Positions 1-15,527 are shown, numbered from the stretch's first letter. The stretch is 64,000 bases of DNA from Pseudomonas sp. RC10 (GCF_038397775.1 NZ_CP151650.1:1364001-1428000); one strand, 5' to 3'. Notes: a model not told the origin generated them from the letters alone. Translations and numbers: made by a program.

Positions 1-31
1 GTGCTGTCATGCGCGTTGCGGAGAAACTCCG

Positions 32-35
<4 letters not shown>
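1..35 (+). CDS. rsmH: 16S rRNA m4C1402 methyltransferase RsmH, last residues only
   Basis: Only the 3' end is in the window. Frame 3 reads AVMRVAEKLR then TGA at 33-35, which matches the conserved C-terminus of Pseudomonas RsmH (MraW). Its stop overlaps the GTG start of ftsL (GTGA at 32-35), the usual coupling at the head of the dcw cluster. The identification rests on this short tail plus the position directly before ftsL. Confidence 0.8.
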
Positions 36-2069
<2,034 letters not shown>

Positions 2070-2070
<1 letters not shown>

Positions 2071-3533
2071 TGCCTTTTAACCTGAGCAAAATCTTCGCCC
2101 AGAGCGACCGCGACCTGCTGATTCGTGAACTGACACTGGATAGCCGCAAGGTGCGTCCGGGCGATCTGTTTCTGGCGATTCCGGGCTTGAAGGTCGATGG
2201 GCGCGATCACATCACCGACGCCATCGCTCACGGTGCTGCGGCTGTGGCCTATGAAGTGGAAGGCGCCAAGGTGCTGCCGATCACTGACATCCCGATGATT
2301 CCGGTCAAAGGGCTGGCGGCGCAGCTGTCGGACATTGCCGGTCGTTTCTACGGCGACCCGAGCCGCAGCATGAACGTAGTCGGTGTGACCGGCACCAACG
2401 GCAAAACCAGCGTTACCCAGTTGATCGCTCAAGCGCTCGACAAGCTGGGCGAGCATTGCGGTCTGATCGGCACGCTGGGCACCGGCTTCTATAGCGAATT
2501 GAAAAGCGGGATTCACACCACACCTGATCCGATTTCCGTGCAGTCGACCATTTACGACCTGAAAAAAGCCGGTGCCAAGGCGCTGGCCATGGAAGTGTCG
2601 TCCCACGGTCTGGATCAGGGCCGCGTGACCGCGCTGGCGTTCGACGTGGCAGTGATGACCAACTTGTCCCGCGATCACCTGGATTACCACGGCACCATGG
2701 AAGCGTATGGTGCCGCCAAGGCCAAGTTGTTCGCCTGGAATGACCTGCGTTGCCGCGTGGTCAACCTCGACGACGCGTTTGGTCGCGAACTGGCTGCCAA
2801 ACCGCACGATTCGCGGCTGATCACCTACAGCCAGGAAGACAACAGCGCTTACCTGTTCTGCCGCGATGCGCATTTCGATGACGACGGTGTTCGCGCCACG
2901 CTGGTGACGCCGCAGGGCGACCACGTATTGCGCAGCAGCCTGCTGGGCCGTTTCAACCTGAGCAACGTGCTGGCTGCGGTCGGCGCGCTGATGGGGCTGG
3001 ATTACCCGCTGGACGAGATTCTCAAAGTGCTGCCGAGCCTCGAAGGGCCGGTCGGTCGTATGCAGCGCTTGGGCGGCGGCACCCGCCCGCTGGTGGTGGT
3101 CGATTACGCCCACACCCCGGACGCGCTGGAAAAAGTGCTCGACGCCCTGCGCCCACACGCGAAAGGCGAACTGACCTGCCTGTTCGGCTGCGGCGGTGAC
3201 CGTGATCGCGGCAAGCGTCCGCTGATGGCCGAAATGGTCGAGCGTCTGGCCGACAAGGTGCTGGTCACCGACGACAACCCGCGCACCGAAGACCCAGCCC
3301 GCATTTTCGACGACATCCGCGCCGGTTTCAGCGCGGTGGACACGGTCGAATTCGTGGCCGGTCGTGGTCAGGCCATCGCACAAATCATCGCCCAGGCCGA
3401 CGCCGCCGACGTCATCGTGCTGGCGGGCAAGGGCCACGAGGATTACCAGGAAATCGATGACCAGCGTCATCCGTTTTCCGATCTTGAAGAAGCCGCCAAG
3501 GCACTGGACGCATGGGGGGCTGCACATGCTTAA
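2070..3533 (+). CDS. murE: UDP-MurNAc-L-Ala-D-Glu:meso-diaminopimelate ligase MurE
   Basis: ATP-dependent cytoplasmic Mur ligase, 487 residues, adding the third stem residue. The ATP loop is GTNGKT at 108-113. The DNPR motif at 402-405 is the diagnostic substrate pocket for meso-diaminopimelate rather than lysine, so the wall is of the Gram-negative DAP type. The start lies in TGATG with the ftsI stop, and AAGGGAGG provides a good ribosome site just upstream. Domain order is the usual substrate-binding, central ATPase and C-terminal Rossmann domains. Confidence 0.98.
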
Positions 3534-4896
3534 GCCACTTTCGTTCAGCGAACTGCTCCTGCCGCTCGACGCCCGACGTGTCGGCGACGACGTGAGCTTC
3601 AACGGCGTGAGCATCGACAGCCGTGCCATCGAGCCGGGCCAACTGTTCGTTGCGCTGACCGGTCCGCGCTTCGATGGCCATGATTATCTCGATCAGGTCG
3701 CCGCCAAAGGCGCAGTCGGCGCGTTGGTCGAACATGAAATTCCAGGCAGTGCGTTGCCGCAACTGATCGTCCGCGACACCCGTCAGGCGCTGGCGCAGTT
3801 GGGGGCGATGAATCGCAACGCTTTTGTCGACAAGCCAGTGGCCGCGATCACCGGCTCCAGTGGCAAGACCACGGTCAAGGAAATGCTCTCAAGCATCCTG
3901 CGCACGCGTGGCCCGGTGCTGGCGACCAAGGGCAACCTGAACAATGAATTGGGTGTACCGCTGACGTTGCTGGCACTGGCGCCAGAGTTCGACGCCGCCG
4001 TGATCGAGCTGGGCGCGAATCATGTGGGCGAAATCGCGCTGACTGTCAGCCTGACCAAACCGCATGTCTCGGTGTTGACCAACGCCGGGACTGCTCACGT
4101 TGGTGAGTTCGGCGGCCCTGACAAGATCGTCGAAGCCAAAGGCGAGATCATCGAAGGGCTGAACAGTCGCGGCACCGCCGTGCTGAACCGGGATGACAAA
4201 GCCTTCGGCATCTGGGTCGCCCGTGCGGGTGAGCGCCAGGTGTTGAGCTTCTCGATACACAACCGCGACGCTGATTTCTATGCCAGCGACCTCGGCATCG
4301 ACGCCCGTGGCTGCCCGACCTTCACTTTGCACAGCCCAAGCGGCTCGGCACAGGTACAGCTGAATCTGCTCGGCGCGCACAACGTGGCCAACGCGCTGGC
4401 AGCGGCGGCAGCGGCGCATGCCTTGGGCGTTTCGCTGCCTGGCATCGTCACCGGTCTCAATAACGTCCAGCCGGTCAAGGGCCGCACCGTCGCGCAACTG
4501 GCGACCAACGGTATGCGCGTGATCGACGACACCTACAACGCCAATCCGACCTCGGTTGCAGCGGCCACCGACATCCTCACCACGTTCCCGGGCCGCAAGG
4601 TGCTGGTGCTGGGTGACATCGGTGAGCTGGGCGACTGGGCGGAGCAGGGCCACCGTGACGTCGGCGCTTACGCGGCCGGCAAGGTCGACGCGCTGTATGC
4701 CGTCGGTCCGCTGATGGCCCATGCCGTGAAGGCTTTCGGGCAGGATGCCCGCCATTTTGCAAGTCAGGCTGACCTGATCGCGGCGCTGGGCGCCGAGCAA
4801 GACACGAACACCACCCTTTTGATCAAAGGTTCCCGCAGTGCCGCGATGGAAAACGTCGTCGCCGCGCTGTGTGGCAACAGTCTGGAGAAACATTAA
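3526..4896 (+). CDS. murF: UDP-MurNAc-tripeptide:D-Ala-D-Ala ligase MurF
   Basis: Last cytoplasmic Mur ligase, 456 residues. It adds the D-Ala-D-Ala dipeptide made by DdlB, giving the UDP-MurNAc-pentapeptide used by MraY. The P-loop is GSSGKTT with Lys114, followed by the NNELGVP stretch typical of MurF. The frame is open further upstream, but the start is placed at ATG 3526 because the protein then begins [11 protein letters not shown], as in other pseudomonads, and only 8 nt overlap murE. The stop and the mraY start share one base. Confidence 0.96.
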   Translation: MLKPLSFSELLLPLDARRVGDDVSFNGVSIDSRAIEPGQLFVALTGPRFDGHDYLDQVAAKGAVGALVEHEIPGSALPQLIVRDTRQALAQLGAMNRNAFVDKPVAAITGSSGKTTVKEMLSSILRTRGPVLATKGNLNNELGVPLTLLALAPEFDAAVIELGANHVGEIALTVSLTKPHVSVLTNAGTAHVGEFGGPDKIVEAKGEIIEGLNSRGTAVLNRDDKAFGIWVARAGERQVLSFSIHNRDADFYASDLGIDARGCPTFTLHSPSGSAQVQLNLLGAHNVANALAAAAAAHALGVSLPGIVTGLNNVQPVKGRTVAQLATNGMRVIDDTYNANPTSVAAATDILTTFPGRKVLVLGDIGELGDWAEQGHRDVGAYAAGKVDALYAVGPLMAHAVKAFGQDARHFASQADLIAALGAEQDTNTTLLIKGSRSAAMENVVAALCGNSLEKH

Positions 4897-5978
4897 TGCT
4901 GCTGCTGCTGGCCGAGTATCTGCAACAGTTCTACAAAGGCTTCGCGGTCTTCCAGTACCTGACCCTGCGCGGGATTCTTGGCGTGCTCACTGCACTGTCA
5001 CTTTCGCTGTGCCTCGGTCCATGGATGATCCGTGCCCTGCAGAACAAACAGATCGGTCAATCCGTCCGCAACGACGGTCCCCAATCTCACCTCTCCAAGT
5101 CTGGCACCCCGACCATGGGTGGCGCGCTGATTCTGTCCGCCATCGGCATCGCGACGCTGCTGTGGGCCGATCTGACCAACCGCTACGTGTGGGTGGTGTT
5201 GATCGTGACGCTGCTGTTCGGCGGCATCGGCTGGGTCGATGACTACCGCAAGGTGATCGAGAAGAACTCGAAAGGCCTGCCAAGCCGCTGGAAATACTTC
5301 TGGCAATCCGTGTTTGGCCTCGGCGCGGCGATCTTCCTTTATATGACTGCGCAATCGCCGGTCGAAACCACGCTGCTGATCCCGATGCTGAAGGACTTCA
5401 GCATTCCGCTGGGCATCGGCTTCGTGGTCCTGACCTACTTTGTGATCGTCGGCTCCAGCAACGCGGTCAACCTGACCGACGGCCTCGACGGTCTGGCCAT
5501 CATGCCAACGGTCATGGTCGGCGGCGCGCTGGGCATCTTCTGCTACTTGTCGGGTAACGTGAAATTCGCGGAATACCTGCTGATCCCTTATGTGCCGGGC
5601 GCGGGCGAGCTGATCGTGTTCTGCGGCGCGCTGATCGGTGCGGGCTTGGGTTTCCTCTGGTTCAACACCTACCCGGCACAAGTCTTCATGGGCGACGTCG
5701 GCGCGCTGGCGCTGGGCGCGGCCCTGGGCACCATCGCTGTGATCGTTCGTCAGGAAATCGTGCTGTTCATCATGGGCGGTGTGTTCGTGATGGAAACCCT
5801 GTCAGTGGTCATTCAGGTCGCATCCTTTAAATTGACCGGCCGCCGCGTTTTCCGCATGGCGCCCATCCATCACCACTTTGAACTCAAGGGCTGGCCCGAG
5901 CCGCGCGTGATCGTCCGTTTCTGGATCATCACCGTGATTCTCGTGTTGATCGGCCTTGCCACGTTGAAACTGAGGTAA
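4896..5978 (+). CDS. mraY: phospho-MurNAc-pentapeptide translocase MraY
   Basis: Polytopic inner-membrane enzyme that transfers phospho-MurNAc-pentapeptide to undecaprenyl phosphate, giving lipid I. 360 residues, the same length as the E. coli enzyme. About ten membrane segments are visible. The aspartate-rich catalytic signatures are present: WVDDYRK early and [10 protein letters not shown] in the middle, with the HHHFE histidine motif near the C-terminus. The start is set at ATG 4896 (TAATG with murF, GGAG upstream) rather than at the longer open frame from 4869. Confidence 0.97.
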   Translation: MLLLLAEYLQQFYKGFAVFQYLTLRGILGVLTALSLSLCLGPWMIRALQNKQIGQSVRNDGPQSHLSKSGTPTMGGALILSAIGIATLLWADLTNRYVWVVLIVTLLFGGIGWVDDYRKVIEKNSKGLPSRWKYFWQSVFGLGAAIFLYMTAQSPVETTLLIPMLKDFSIPLGIGFVVLTYFVIVGSSNAVNLTDGLDGLAIMPTVMVGGALGIFCYLSGNVKFAEYLLIPYVPGAGELIVFCGALIGAGLGFLWFNTYPAQVFMGDVGALALGAALGTIAVIVRQEIVLFIMGGVFVMETLSVVIQVASFKLTGRRVFRMAPIHHHFELKGWPEPRVIVRFWIITVILVLIGLATLKLR

Positions 5979-5983
5979 GCAGA

Positions 5984-7330
5984 GTGTCACTGATCGCTTC
6001 TTCTCACTTCCGCATTGTTGTCGGTCTCGGCAAGAGCGGCATGTCCCTGGTTCGCTTCCTGGCGAACCGGGGCGTGGCGTTTGCCGTCGCCGATACGCGG
6101 GAGAATCCTCCGGAGCTGGCGACCCTGCGTCGCGACTATCCGCAGGTTGAAGTGCGCTGTGGCGAGTTGGATGTCGAATTCCTCTGCCGCGCCGACGAGT
6201 TGTACGTGAGCCCCGGGCTGGCGCTGGCGACCCCTGCGTTGCAGCAGGCGGCAGCCCGTGGCGTGAAACTGTCCGGTGACATCGAACTGTTCGCGCGTAA
6301 CGCGAAAGCCCCCATCGTCGCCATCAGCGGCTCCAACGCGAAAAGCACCGTGACCACGCTGGTCGGTGAAATGGCGGCGGCGGCAGGCAAGCGTGTGGCG
6401 GTCGGCGGCAACCTCGGCACACCCGCGCTGGACCTGCTCAGCGACGACGTCGAGTTGTACGTTCTTGAGCTGTCGAGTTTCCAGCTGGAAACCACCGATC
6501 ACCTCGGCGCCGAAGTCGCCACCGTGCTGAACATCAGCGAAGACCACATGGACCGTTACAGCGGCCTGCCTGCCTACCACTTGGCCAAGCACCGGATTTT
6601 CCGGGGCGCGCGGCAAGTCGTGGTGAACCGTCAGGACGCGCTCTCGCGACCATTGATCGGCGAAGGGGTGCCGTGCTGGACCTTTGGTCTGAACAAACCT
6701 GACATCAATGGCTTCGGTCTGCGAGAAGAGAACGGCGAAAAGTACCTGACTTTCCAGTTCGAGAACCTGATGCCGGTCAGCGAGCTGAAAATCCGCGGTG
6801 CGCACAATCAGGCGAACGCGCTGTCGGCTCTGGCCCTCGGCCATGCCGCTGGTTTGCCATTCGAGCCAATGCTTCAGGCCCTGCGCAGTTTCGGTGGCCT
6901 GGTGCACCGTTGTCAGTGGCTGCGTGAACGTCAGGGCGTCAGCTATTACGACGACTCCAAAGCCACCAACGTCGGCGCCGCTCTGGCCGCCATCGAAGGA
7001 TTGGGCGAAGACATTCCCGGCAAGCTGATCTTGATCGCAGGCGGCGAAGGGAAGGGGGCGGACTTCTCCGGACTGAAAGCCCCGGTGGCCGCTCATTGCC
7101 GCGCCGTTGTCCTGATTGGACGCGACGCTGAACTGATCGCCTCCGCGCTGGGCGACTCGGTGCCTCTGCTACGCATTAAAACTTTGGAAGAAGCTGTGCA
7201 ACGTGCTGCCGAATGGGCTCAGGAAGGGGACGCCGTGCTGCTGGCCCCTGCCTGCGCAAGCTTTGACATGTTCAAGAACTTTGAAGTCCGCGGACAGATG
7301 TTCGCCCAGGCCGTGAGGGACTTGTCATGA
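5984..7330 (+). CDS. murD: UDP-MurNAc-L-alanine:D-glutamate ligase MurD
   Basis: Second Mur ligase, 448 residues, adding D-Glu to UDP-MurNAc-L-Ala in the cytoplasm. The N-terminal UDP-binding Rossmann fold begins with GLGKSG. The ATP loop is GSNAKST with Lys120, the variant typical of MurD, and the DDSKATN stretch lies in the C-terminal half. It starts with GTG at 5984, five bases after the mraY stop, with GAGG upstream. Its stop overlaps the ftsW start in ATGA. Confidence 0.97.
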   Translation: MSLIASSHFRIVVGLGKSGMSLVRFLANRGVAFAVADTRENPPELATLRRDYPQVEVRCGELDVEFLCRADELYVSPGLALATPALQQAAARGVKLSGDIELFARNAKAPIVAISGSNAKSTVTTLVGEMAAAAGKRVAVGGNLGTPALDLLSDDVELYVLELSSFQLETTDHLGAEVATVLNISEDHMDRYSGLPAYHLAKHRIFRGARQVVVNRQDALSRPLIGEGVPCWTFGLNKPDINGFGLREENGEKYLTFQFENLMPVSELKIRGAHNQANALSALALGHAAGLPFEPMLQALRSFGGLVHRCQWLRERQGVSYYDDSKATNVGAALAAIEGLGEDIPGKLILIAGGEGKGADFSGLKAPVAAHCRAVVLIGRDAELIASALGDSVPLLRIKTLEEAVQRAAEWAQEGDAVLLAPACASFDMFKNFEVRGQMFAQAVRDLS

Positions 7331-8544
7331 TCTTTGGCGTGATCAAGCCTTACCCGTCGCCGATCATCAGCGGTCGTGGTGTAGACGTCGATTTCCCGAT
7401 GCTCGCTGGCTGCCTTGCGCTGCTGGGCCTGGGCCTGGTGATGATCACTTCCGCGTCGTCGGAAGTGGCCGCCGTGCAGTCGGGCAACGCGTTGTACATG
7501 ATGACCCGTCACCTGATTTATCTGGTGCTGGGCCTCGGCGCCTGCGTCGCCACCATGATGATTCCGGTCGCGACCTGGCAACGCCTTGGCTGGCTCATGC
7601 TGATCGGCGCCTTCGGCCTGCTGATCATGGTGATCGTGCCCGGGATTGGGCGTGAGGTGAACGGTTCGATGCGTTGGATCGGTTTCGGCATGTTCAACGT
7701 GCAGCCGTCGGAAATCGCCAAAGTGTTCGTGGTGATTTTCCTCGCCGGTTACCTAATTCGTCGTCAGACAGAAGTGCGCGAAAGCTGGATGGGCTTCTTC
7801 AAGCCGTTCATCGTGTTGCTGCCGATGGCGGGCCTGCTGCTGATGGAGCCTGACTTCGGTGCCACCGTCGTGATGATGGGGGCGGCAGCGGCGATGCTGT
7901 TCTTGGGCGGCGTCGGCCTGTTCCGTTTCAGTCTGATGGTGGCGTTGGCCGTTGGCGCGGTGTTCGTGCTGGTGCAAGCGCAGCCTTATCGGATGGCGCG
8001 TCTGATCACCTTTACCGACCCGTGGTCGGATCAATTCGGTTCCGGCTACCAACTGACTCAGGCGCTCATCGCCTTCGGTCGCGGCGAGTGGTTTGGCGTT
8101 GGTCTGGGCAACAGCGTGCAGAAGCAGTTTTATCTGCCGGAAGCGCACACCGACTTCGTGTTCTCGGTGTTGGCCGAAGAGCTGGGCGTCGTGGGGTCGC
8201 TGGCCACCGTGGCGCTGTTTATGTTCGTGAGCATTCGTGCGATGTACATCGGCATGTGGGCCGAGCGCGCCAAGCAGTTCTTCGCCGCTTACACCGCCTA
8301 CGGCCTGGCGTTCCTGTGGATTGGTCAGTTCCTGATCAACATCGGCGTGAACGTCGGCCTGCTGCCGACCAAGGGGCTGACCCTGCCATTCCTCAGTTAC
8401 GGCGGCAGCTCGTTGATCATCTGCTGCGCGAGTCTGGGCCTGTTGCTGCGCATCGAGTGGGAATCGCGCAACAACATGGGCAGCGAAGAAGCCGAATTCA
8501 GTGAGAGCGATTTCGCCGAGGAGCCAAACCATGGCCGTCGGTAA
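7327..8544 (+). CDS. ftsW: septal SEDS glycosyltransferase FtsW
   Basis: SEDS-family polymerase of lipid II at the septum, partner of FtsI. 405 residues with about ten membrane helices and the family signature in the C-terminal part (GVNVGLLPTKGLTLPFLSYG, about residues 340-360). The essential Asp of SEDS enzymes lies in the large periplasmic loop region, but I did not assign it by alignment. It overlaps murD by 4 nt and extends 14 nt into murG. The acidic C-terminal tail is cytoplasmic. Confidence 0.97.
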   Translation: MIFGVIKPYPSPIISGRGVDVDFPMLAGCLALLGLGLVMITSASSEVAAVQSGNALYMMTRHLIYLVLGLGACVATMMIPVATWQRLGWLMLIGAFGLLIMVIVPGIGREVNGSMRWIGFGMFNVQPSEIAKVFVVIFLAGYLIRRQTEVRESWMGFFKPFIVLLPMAGLLLMEPDFGATVVMMGAAAAMLFLGGVGLFRFSLMVALAVGAVFVLVQAQPYRMARLITFTDPWSDQFGSGYQLTQALIAFGRGEWFGVGLGNSVQKQFYLPEAHTDFVFSVLAEELGVVGSLATVALFMFVSIRAMYIGMWAERAKQFFAAYTAYGLAFLWIGQFLINIGVNVGLLPTKGLTLPFLSYGGSSLIICCASLGLLLRIEWESRNNMGSEEAEFSESDFAEEPNHGRR

Positions 8545-9596
8545 TGTCTTGATCATGGCAGGTGGCACCGGCGGGCACGTGTTCCCGGCGCTGGCCTGCG
8601 CACGCGAATTCCAGGCTCGTGGCTACACCGTGCACTGGCTCGGTACGCCGCGCGGCATCGAAAACGAACTGGTGCCTGCGGCCGGTCTCCAACTGCACCT
8701 GATCAATGTCACCGGTTTGCGGGGCAAGGGCCGTCTGTCGTTGCTCAAGGCGCCGTTCATGCTGATCAAGGCGTTGTTGCAGGCGCGCAAAGTGGTGCGT
8801 GAATTGAAGCCTGTTTGCGTCGTCGGTTTCGGGGGTTACGTGACGGGCCCCGGTGGTCTCGCCGCGAAACTCGCGGGTGTGCCGTTGATCATTCACGAGC
8901 AAAACGCCGTGGCCGGAACCGCCAACCGCAGCCTGGCCTCGTTCGCCGCTCGCGTGTGTGAAGCGTTCCCGCAGACGTTCGCAGCCTCGGCCAAGCGTCG
9001 CACCACCGGCAACCCGGTGCGTGCCGAGCTGTTTTTCGAAACACCGCGTCAGGCGCTGGCCGGACGCAAACCCCGGTTGCTGGTGCTGGGCGGAAGCCTC
9101 GGCGCCGAGCCACTGAACAAGCTGTTGCCAGAAGCGCTGGCTCAAGTGCCAGCGGAACTGCGGCCTGAAGTGTTCCATCAGGCGGGCAAGAAACACGATG
9201 AAATCACCGCCGAGCGTTATCGCGCAGCGGGTGTCGAGGCGCAGGTCGCCCCGTTCATTAAAGACATGGCTCAAGCCTATGGCTGGGCGGATCTGGTGGT
9301 TTGCCGCGCGGGTGCGCTGACCATCAGTGAACTGGCGGCCGCTGGCCTGCCGTCGTTGCTGGTGCCGCTGCCCCATGCGATCGACGACCACCAGTCGCGT
9401 AACGCCGACTATCTGGCCCGTGAAGGCGCTGCCTTCGTGATGCCACAAAGAACAACTGGCGCGGCCGAGATGGCCGCTCGCCTGACAGAGGTTTTGATGC
9501 AACCCGAACAATTGAAGCGCATGGCTACCACGGCTCGCCAACTGGCCAAGCCGGATGCCACCAACACTGTCGTCGATGTCTGCCTGGAGGTGGCCC

Positions 9597-9604
<8 letters not shown>
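8531..9604 (+). CDS. murG: UDP-GlcNAc:lipid I N-acetylglucosamine transferase MurG
   Basis: Peripheral inner-membrane GT-B glycosyltransferase that turns lipid I into lipid II, 357 residues. The N-terminal [12 protein letters not shown] glycine-rich motif binds the membrane acceptor side. A second glycine-rich loop ([12 protein letters not shown]) and the donor motif region HAIDDHQ are present. The start at ATG 8531 has GAGGAG upstream. The longer open frame from 8501 is an extension into ftsW and is not used. It overlaps ftsW by 14 nt and murC by 8 nt. Confidence 0.97.
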
Positions 9605-12013
<2,409 letters not shown>

Positions 12014-12016
12014 GTC

Positions 12017-12886
12017 ATGCTCGGCGCAACGGTACGTCATCAGCAATCCACTCCTGGCCGCAAGCCGGTGCCTCGCGGTGCCAGCCGGATGGTGGCCAAG
12101 GAGCCTCTGTCGGCGCGCATGCCGAAACCGAATTTCGGTTTCCTGCGCGGCCTGATGTGGCCCGTCCTGCTGGTGGTGCTGGGTTTTGGCACTTACGAAG
12201 CCGCGCAGCGTCTATTGCCGTACGCCGACCGGCCGATCTCGCGGATCAACGTTCAGGGCGACCTGAGCTACATCAGCCAGCAAGCCGTTCAGCAGCGCAT
12301 CGCGCCTTACGTGGCCACCAGTTTTTTCAACATCGACCTGGCCGGGATGCGTACCGAGCTGGAACAGATGCCCTGGATCGCCCACGCCGAAGTGCGTCGT
12401 GTGTGGCCGGATCAGGTGGTGATTCGCCTCGAAGAACAATTGCCGGTTGCGCGCTGGGGCGATTCGGCCCTGCTGAACAACCAGGGCCAGGCGTTCACCC
12501 CGCGTGAGCTGGCCAATTATGAACACCTTCCGCAGTTGTTCGGGCCTCAACGGGCTCAACAGCAGGTGATGCAGCAGTACCAGGTGCTGAGCCAGATGTT
12601 GCGCCCGCTGGGCTTCTCCATCGCTCGCCTGGAATTGCGCGAACGAGGCAGTTGGTTCCTGACCACCGGCGCAGGCAATGCAGGTCCCGGCCTGGAACTG
12701 CTGCTGGGACGAGGCAACCTGGTTGAGAAGATGCGCCGCTTTATCGCCATCTACGAAAAAACGCTGAAAGAACAGATCACGAACATTGCGCGAGTAGACC
12801 TGCGTTACAACAACGGCCTGGCCGTTGGGTGGCGTGAGCAGGCGCCAGCGCCAACGACGGACAAACCCGCCGTCGCGAAGAATTGA
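12017..12886 (+). CDS. ftsQ: cell division protein FtsQ
   Basis: Bitopic divisome protein of 289 residues that links cytoplasmic FtsZ/FtsA with periplasmic FtsB-FtsL. A basic, proline-containing cytoplasmic tail of about 40 residues is followed by a membrane segment (about 45-62) and a POTRA domain ([14 protein letters not shown] onward), then the FtsQ beta domain. The start ATG at 12017 is 3 nt after the ddlB stop. The C-terminal tail is rich in Pro, Thr and Ala. Confidence 0.95.
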   Translation: MLGATVRHQQSTPGRKPVPRGASRMVAKEPLSARMPKPNFGFLRGLMWPVLLVVLGFGTYEAAQRLLPYADRPISRINVQGDLSYISQQAVQQRIAPYVATSFFNIDLAGMRTELEQMPWIAHAEVRRVWPDQVVIRLEEQLPVARWGDSALLNNQGQAFTPRELANYEHLPQLFGPQRAQQQVMQQYQVLSQMLRPLGFSIARLELRERGSWFLTTGAGNAGPGLELLLGRGNLVEKMRRFIAIYEKTLKEQITNIARVDLRYNNGLAVGWREQAPAPTTDKPAVAKN

Positions 12887-12901
12887 TAAGAGGCAGGACC
12901 C

Positions 12902-14161
12902 ATGGCAAACGTGCAAAGCGGCAAAATGATCGTCGGATTGGATATCGGCACCTCCAAGGTGGTGGCGCTGGTAGGCGAAGTCGCGGCTGATGGCACGCTG
13001 GAAATCGTCGGTATCGGCACCCACCCTTCACGCGGCCTGAAGAAGGGCGTGGTGGTGAACATCGAGTCGACCGTGCAGTCGATTCAGCGCGCGGTGGAAG
13101 AAGCGCAGCTGATGGCGGGCTGCCGCATTCACTCGGCGTTCGTCGGTGTCGCGGGCAACCACATTCGCAGCCTGAATTCCCACGGTATCGTGGCGATTCG
13201 CGACCGCGAAGTGAGTTCGGCTGACCTGGAGCGCGTCCTTGACGCCGCTCAGGCGGTGGCGATCCCGGCGGACCAGCGCGTCCTGCACACCCTGCCGCAG
13301 GATTACGTGATCGATAACCAGGAAGGCGTTCGTGAGCCGCTGGGCATGTCGGGCGTACGTCTGGAAGCCAAAGTGCACGTCGTGACCTGCGCCGTGAACG
13401 CCGCTCAGAACATTGAGAAGTGCGTGCGTCGTTGCGGCCTGGAAGTCGACGACATCATCCTTGAGCAGTTGGCCTCGGCGTACTCGGTGCTGACCGACGA
13501 CGAGAAAGAGCTGGGCGTGTGCCTGGTGGACATCGGTGGCGGCACCACCGACATCGCGATCTTCACCGAAGGCGCGATCCGTCACACTGCTGTGATCCCG
13601 ATTGCGGGCGATCAAGTCACCAACGACATCGCCATGGCCCTGCGCACCCCGACGCAGTACGCCGAAGAGATCAAGATCCGTTACGCCTGCGCCCTGGCCA
13701 AACTGGCCGGCGCTGGTGAAACCATCAAAGTGCCGAGCGTGGGCGACCGTCCACCTCGCGAACTCTCCCGTCAGGCGCTGGCCGAAGTGGTCGAGCCTCG
13801 CTACGACGAGCTGTTCACCCTGATTCAGGCCGAACTGCGCCGCAGTGGCTACGAAGACCTGATTCCGGCCGGCATCGTGCTGACCGGTGGTACCTCGAAA
13901 ATGGAAGGCGCGGTCGAACTGGCCGAGGAAATCTTCCACATGCCGGTGCGCCTCGGCGTGCCGCACAGCATCAAGGGTCTGGCGGACGTCGTTCGCAACC
14001 CGATTTACTCCACCGGTGTTGGCTTGCTGCTGTACGGACTGCAAAAGCAGTCCGACGGGATCTCGCTGTCAGGCCTTTCCAATTCCGGTAGCAGTTATAG
14101 CGATGAACCTAAGGCACCCGTGTTTGAGCGTCTCAAGCGCTGGGTCCAGGGGAATTTCTAA
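12902..14161 (+). CDS. ftsA: cell division protein FtsA
   Basis: Actin-like ATPase that tethers FtsZ filaments to the membrane, 419 residues. The phosphate-1 motif GLDIGTSKV is at residues 13-21, the phosphate-2 motif DIGGGTTDIAIF lies in the middle, and the adenosine motif is near VLTGGTSKMEG. The C-terminal amphipathic membrane helix is visible as VFERLKRWVQGNF. AGAGG precedes the ATG at 12902. It sits between ftsQ and ftsZ as usual. Confidence 0.97.
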   Translation: MANVQSGKMIVGLDIGTSKVVALVGEVAADGTLEIVGIGTHPSRGLKKGVVVNIESTVQSIQRAVEEAQLMAGCRIHSAFVGVAGNHIRSLNSHGIVAIRDREVSSADLERVLDAAQAVAIPADQRVLHTLPQDYVIDNQEGVREPLGMSGVRLEAKVHVVTCAVNAAQNIEKCVRRCGLEVDDIILEQLASAYSVLTDDEKELGVCLVDIGGGTTDIAIFTEGAIRHTAVIPIAGDQVTNDIAMALRTPTQYAEEIKIRYACALAKLAGAGETIKVPSVGDRPPRELSRQALAEVVEPRYDELFTLIQAELRRSGYEDLIPAGIVLTGGTSKMEGAVELAEEIFHMPVRLGVPHSIKGLADVVRNPIYSTGVGLLLYGLQKQSDGISLSGLSNSGSSYSDEPKAPVFERLKRWVQGNF

Positions 14162-14224
14162 GATTTAAAAAGTGGTAGGCAGGCAACAGGCGACATAAAA
14201 CTAGAGAACTGAAGGAGAGGGAAC

Positions 14225-15415
14225 ATGTTCGAGCTCGTAGACAACATCCCACAAAGCCCGGTAATTAAAGTTATCGGCGTTGGTGGCGGCGGCGGCAACG
14301 CGGTCAATCACATGGTCAAGAGCAACATCGAAGGCGTCGAGTTCATCTGCGCCAACACCGATGCTCAAGCACTGAAGAACATTGGCGCACGTACCATTCT
14401 GCAACTGGGTACCGGTGTGACCAAGGGCCTGGGTGCAGGTGCCAATCCTGAAGTCGGTCGTCAGGCGGCACTGGAAGATCGTGAGCGCATTGCGGAAGTT
14501 CTGCAGGGCACCAACATGGTCTTCATCACCACCGGCATGGGTGGCGGTACCGGTACCGGTGCAGCCCCGATCATCGCCGAAGTGGCCAAGGAAATGGGCA
14601 TTCTGACCGTTGCGGTCGTGACCCGTCCGTTCCCGTTCGAAGGCCGCAAGCGCATGCAGATCGCCGATGAAGGCATCCGCGCGCTGTCCGAAAGCGTCGA
14701 CTCGTTGATCACCATTCCCAACGAGAAGCTGCTGACCATCCTGGGTAAAGACGCAAGCCTGCTGTCGGCTTTCGCCAAGGCAGACGATGTACTGGCCGGT
14801 GCCGTTCGCGGTATCTCCGACATCATCAAGCGTCCAGGCATGATCAACGTCGACTTCGCCGACGTACGCACCGTGATGTCCGAAATGGGCATGGCGATGA
14901 TGGGCACTGGCGCTGCCAGCGGTCCGAACCGTGCGCGTGAAGCCACCGAAGCCGCAATCCGCAACCCGCTGCTCGAAGACGTGAACCTGCAGGGTGCCCG
15001 CGGCATTCTGGTCAACATCACCGCCGGTCCTGACCTGTCTCTGGGTGAGTACTCCGACGTGGGTAGCATCATCGAAGCGTTCGCCTCCGAGCACGCCATG
15101 GTCAAGGTCGGTACCGTTATCGATCCGGACATGCGCGACGAGCTGCACGTGACCGTGGTTGCCACAGGCCTGGGTGCAAAAATCGAGAAGCCTGTGAAGG
15201 TCATCGACAACACCATGCAGACCGCTCAAGCCGCACCTGTGCAGCAACAAGCCGTCCGCCAGGAGCAGCCGTCGGTGAATTACCGCGATCTGGACCGTCC
15301 TACCGTGATGCGCAATCAGGCTCACGCAGGCGCCACTGCTGCGGCAAAAATGAATCCGCAAGACGATCTGGATTACCTGGACATTCCAGCGTTCCTGCGT
15401 CGTCAGGCTGATTGA
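14225..15415 (+). CDS. ftsZ: cell division GTPase FtsZ
   Basis: Tubulin homologue that forms the Z ring, 396 residues. The GTP signature GGGTGTG is at 106-112 and the T7 loop (NVDFADVRTVM) supplies the catalytic aspartates. A variable linker runs from about residue 320 and ends in the conserved tail LDIPAFLRRQ, which binds FtsA and ZipA. The ribosome site AAGGAGAGG is strong. The 63 nt gap from ftsA is the largest within the cluster and could hold a local promoter, but I cannot fix one. Confidence 0.98.
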   Translation: MFELVDNIPQSPVIKVIGVGGGGGNAVNHMVKSNIEGVEFICANTDAQALKNIGARTILQLGTGVTKGLGAGANPEVGRQAALEDRERIAEVLQGTNMVFITTGMGGGTGTGAAPIIAEVAKEMGILTVAVVTRPFPFEGRKRMQIADEGIRALSESVDSLITIPNEKLLTILGKDASLLSAFAKADDVLAGAVRGISDIIKRPGMINVDFADVRTVMSEMGMAMMGTGAASGPNRAREATEAAIRNPLLEDVNLQGARGILVNITAGPDLSLGEYSDVGSIIEAFASEHAMVKVGTVIDPDMRDELHVTVVATGLGAKIEKPVKVIDNTMQTAQAAPVQQQAVRQEQPSVNYRDLDRPTVMRNQAHAGATAAAKMNPQDDLDYLDIPAFLRRQAD

Positions 15416-15446
15416 TGAGTTCTATCAGGGGTATAAGGGTGATTGG

Positions 15447-15475
15447 TGTTCAGCAAAGGCGAGGTCTGCTATCAT
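15447..15475 (+). promoter_or_regulatory. candidate sigma70 promoter for lpxC
   Basis: An extended -10 (TGCTATCAT, hexamer 15470-15475) lies 17 nt after a weak -35-like TGTTCA (15447-15452). It is in the 112 nt between ftsZ and lpxC, giving a leader of about 45 nt. The -35 is poor, so the case rests on the extended -10. Confidence 0.4.
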
Positions 15476-15527
15476 CGCCAGCCTTTGTTGATACTAATTC
15501 GCGATATGCGCTGAAGCGGCCAATGCC

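Noticed and set aside
3364..3525. Extended N-terminus of murF inside murE
   Set aside because: The ATG at 3526 restores the conserved N-terminus; the upstream part is out-of-frame murE sequence.
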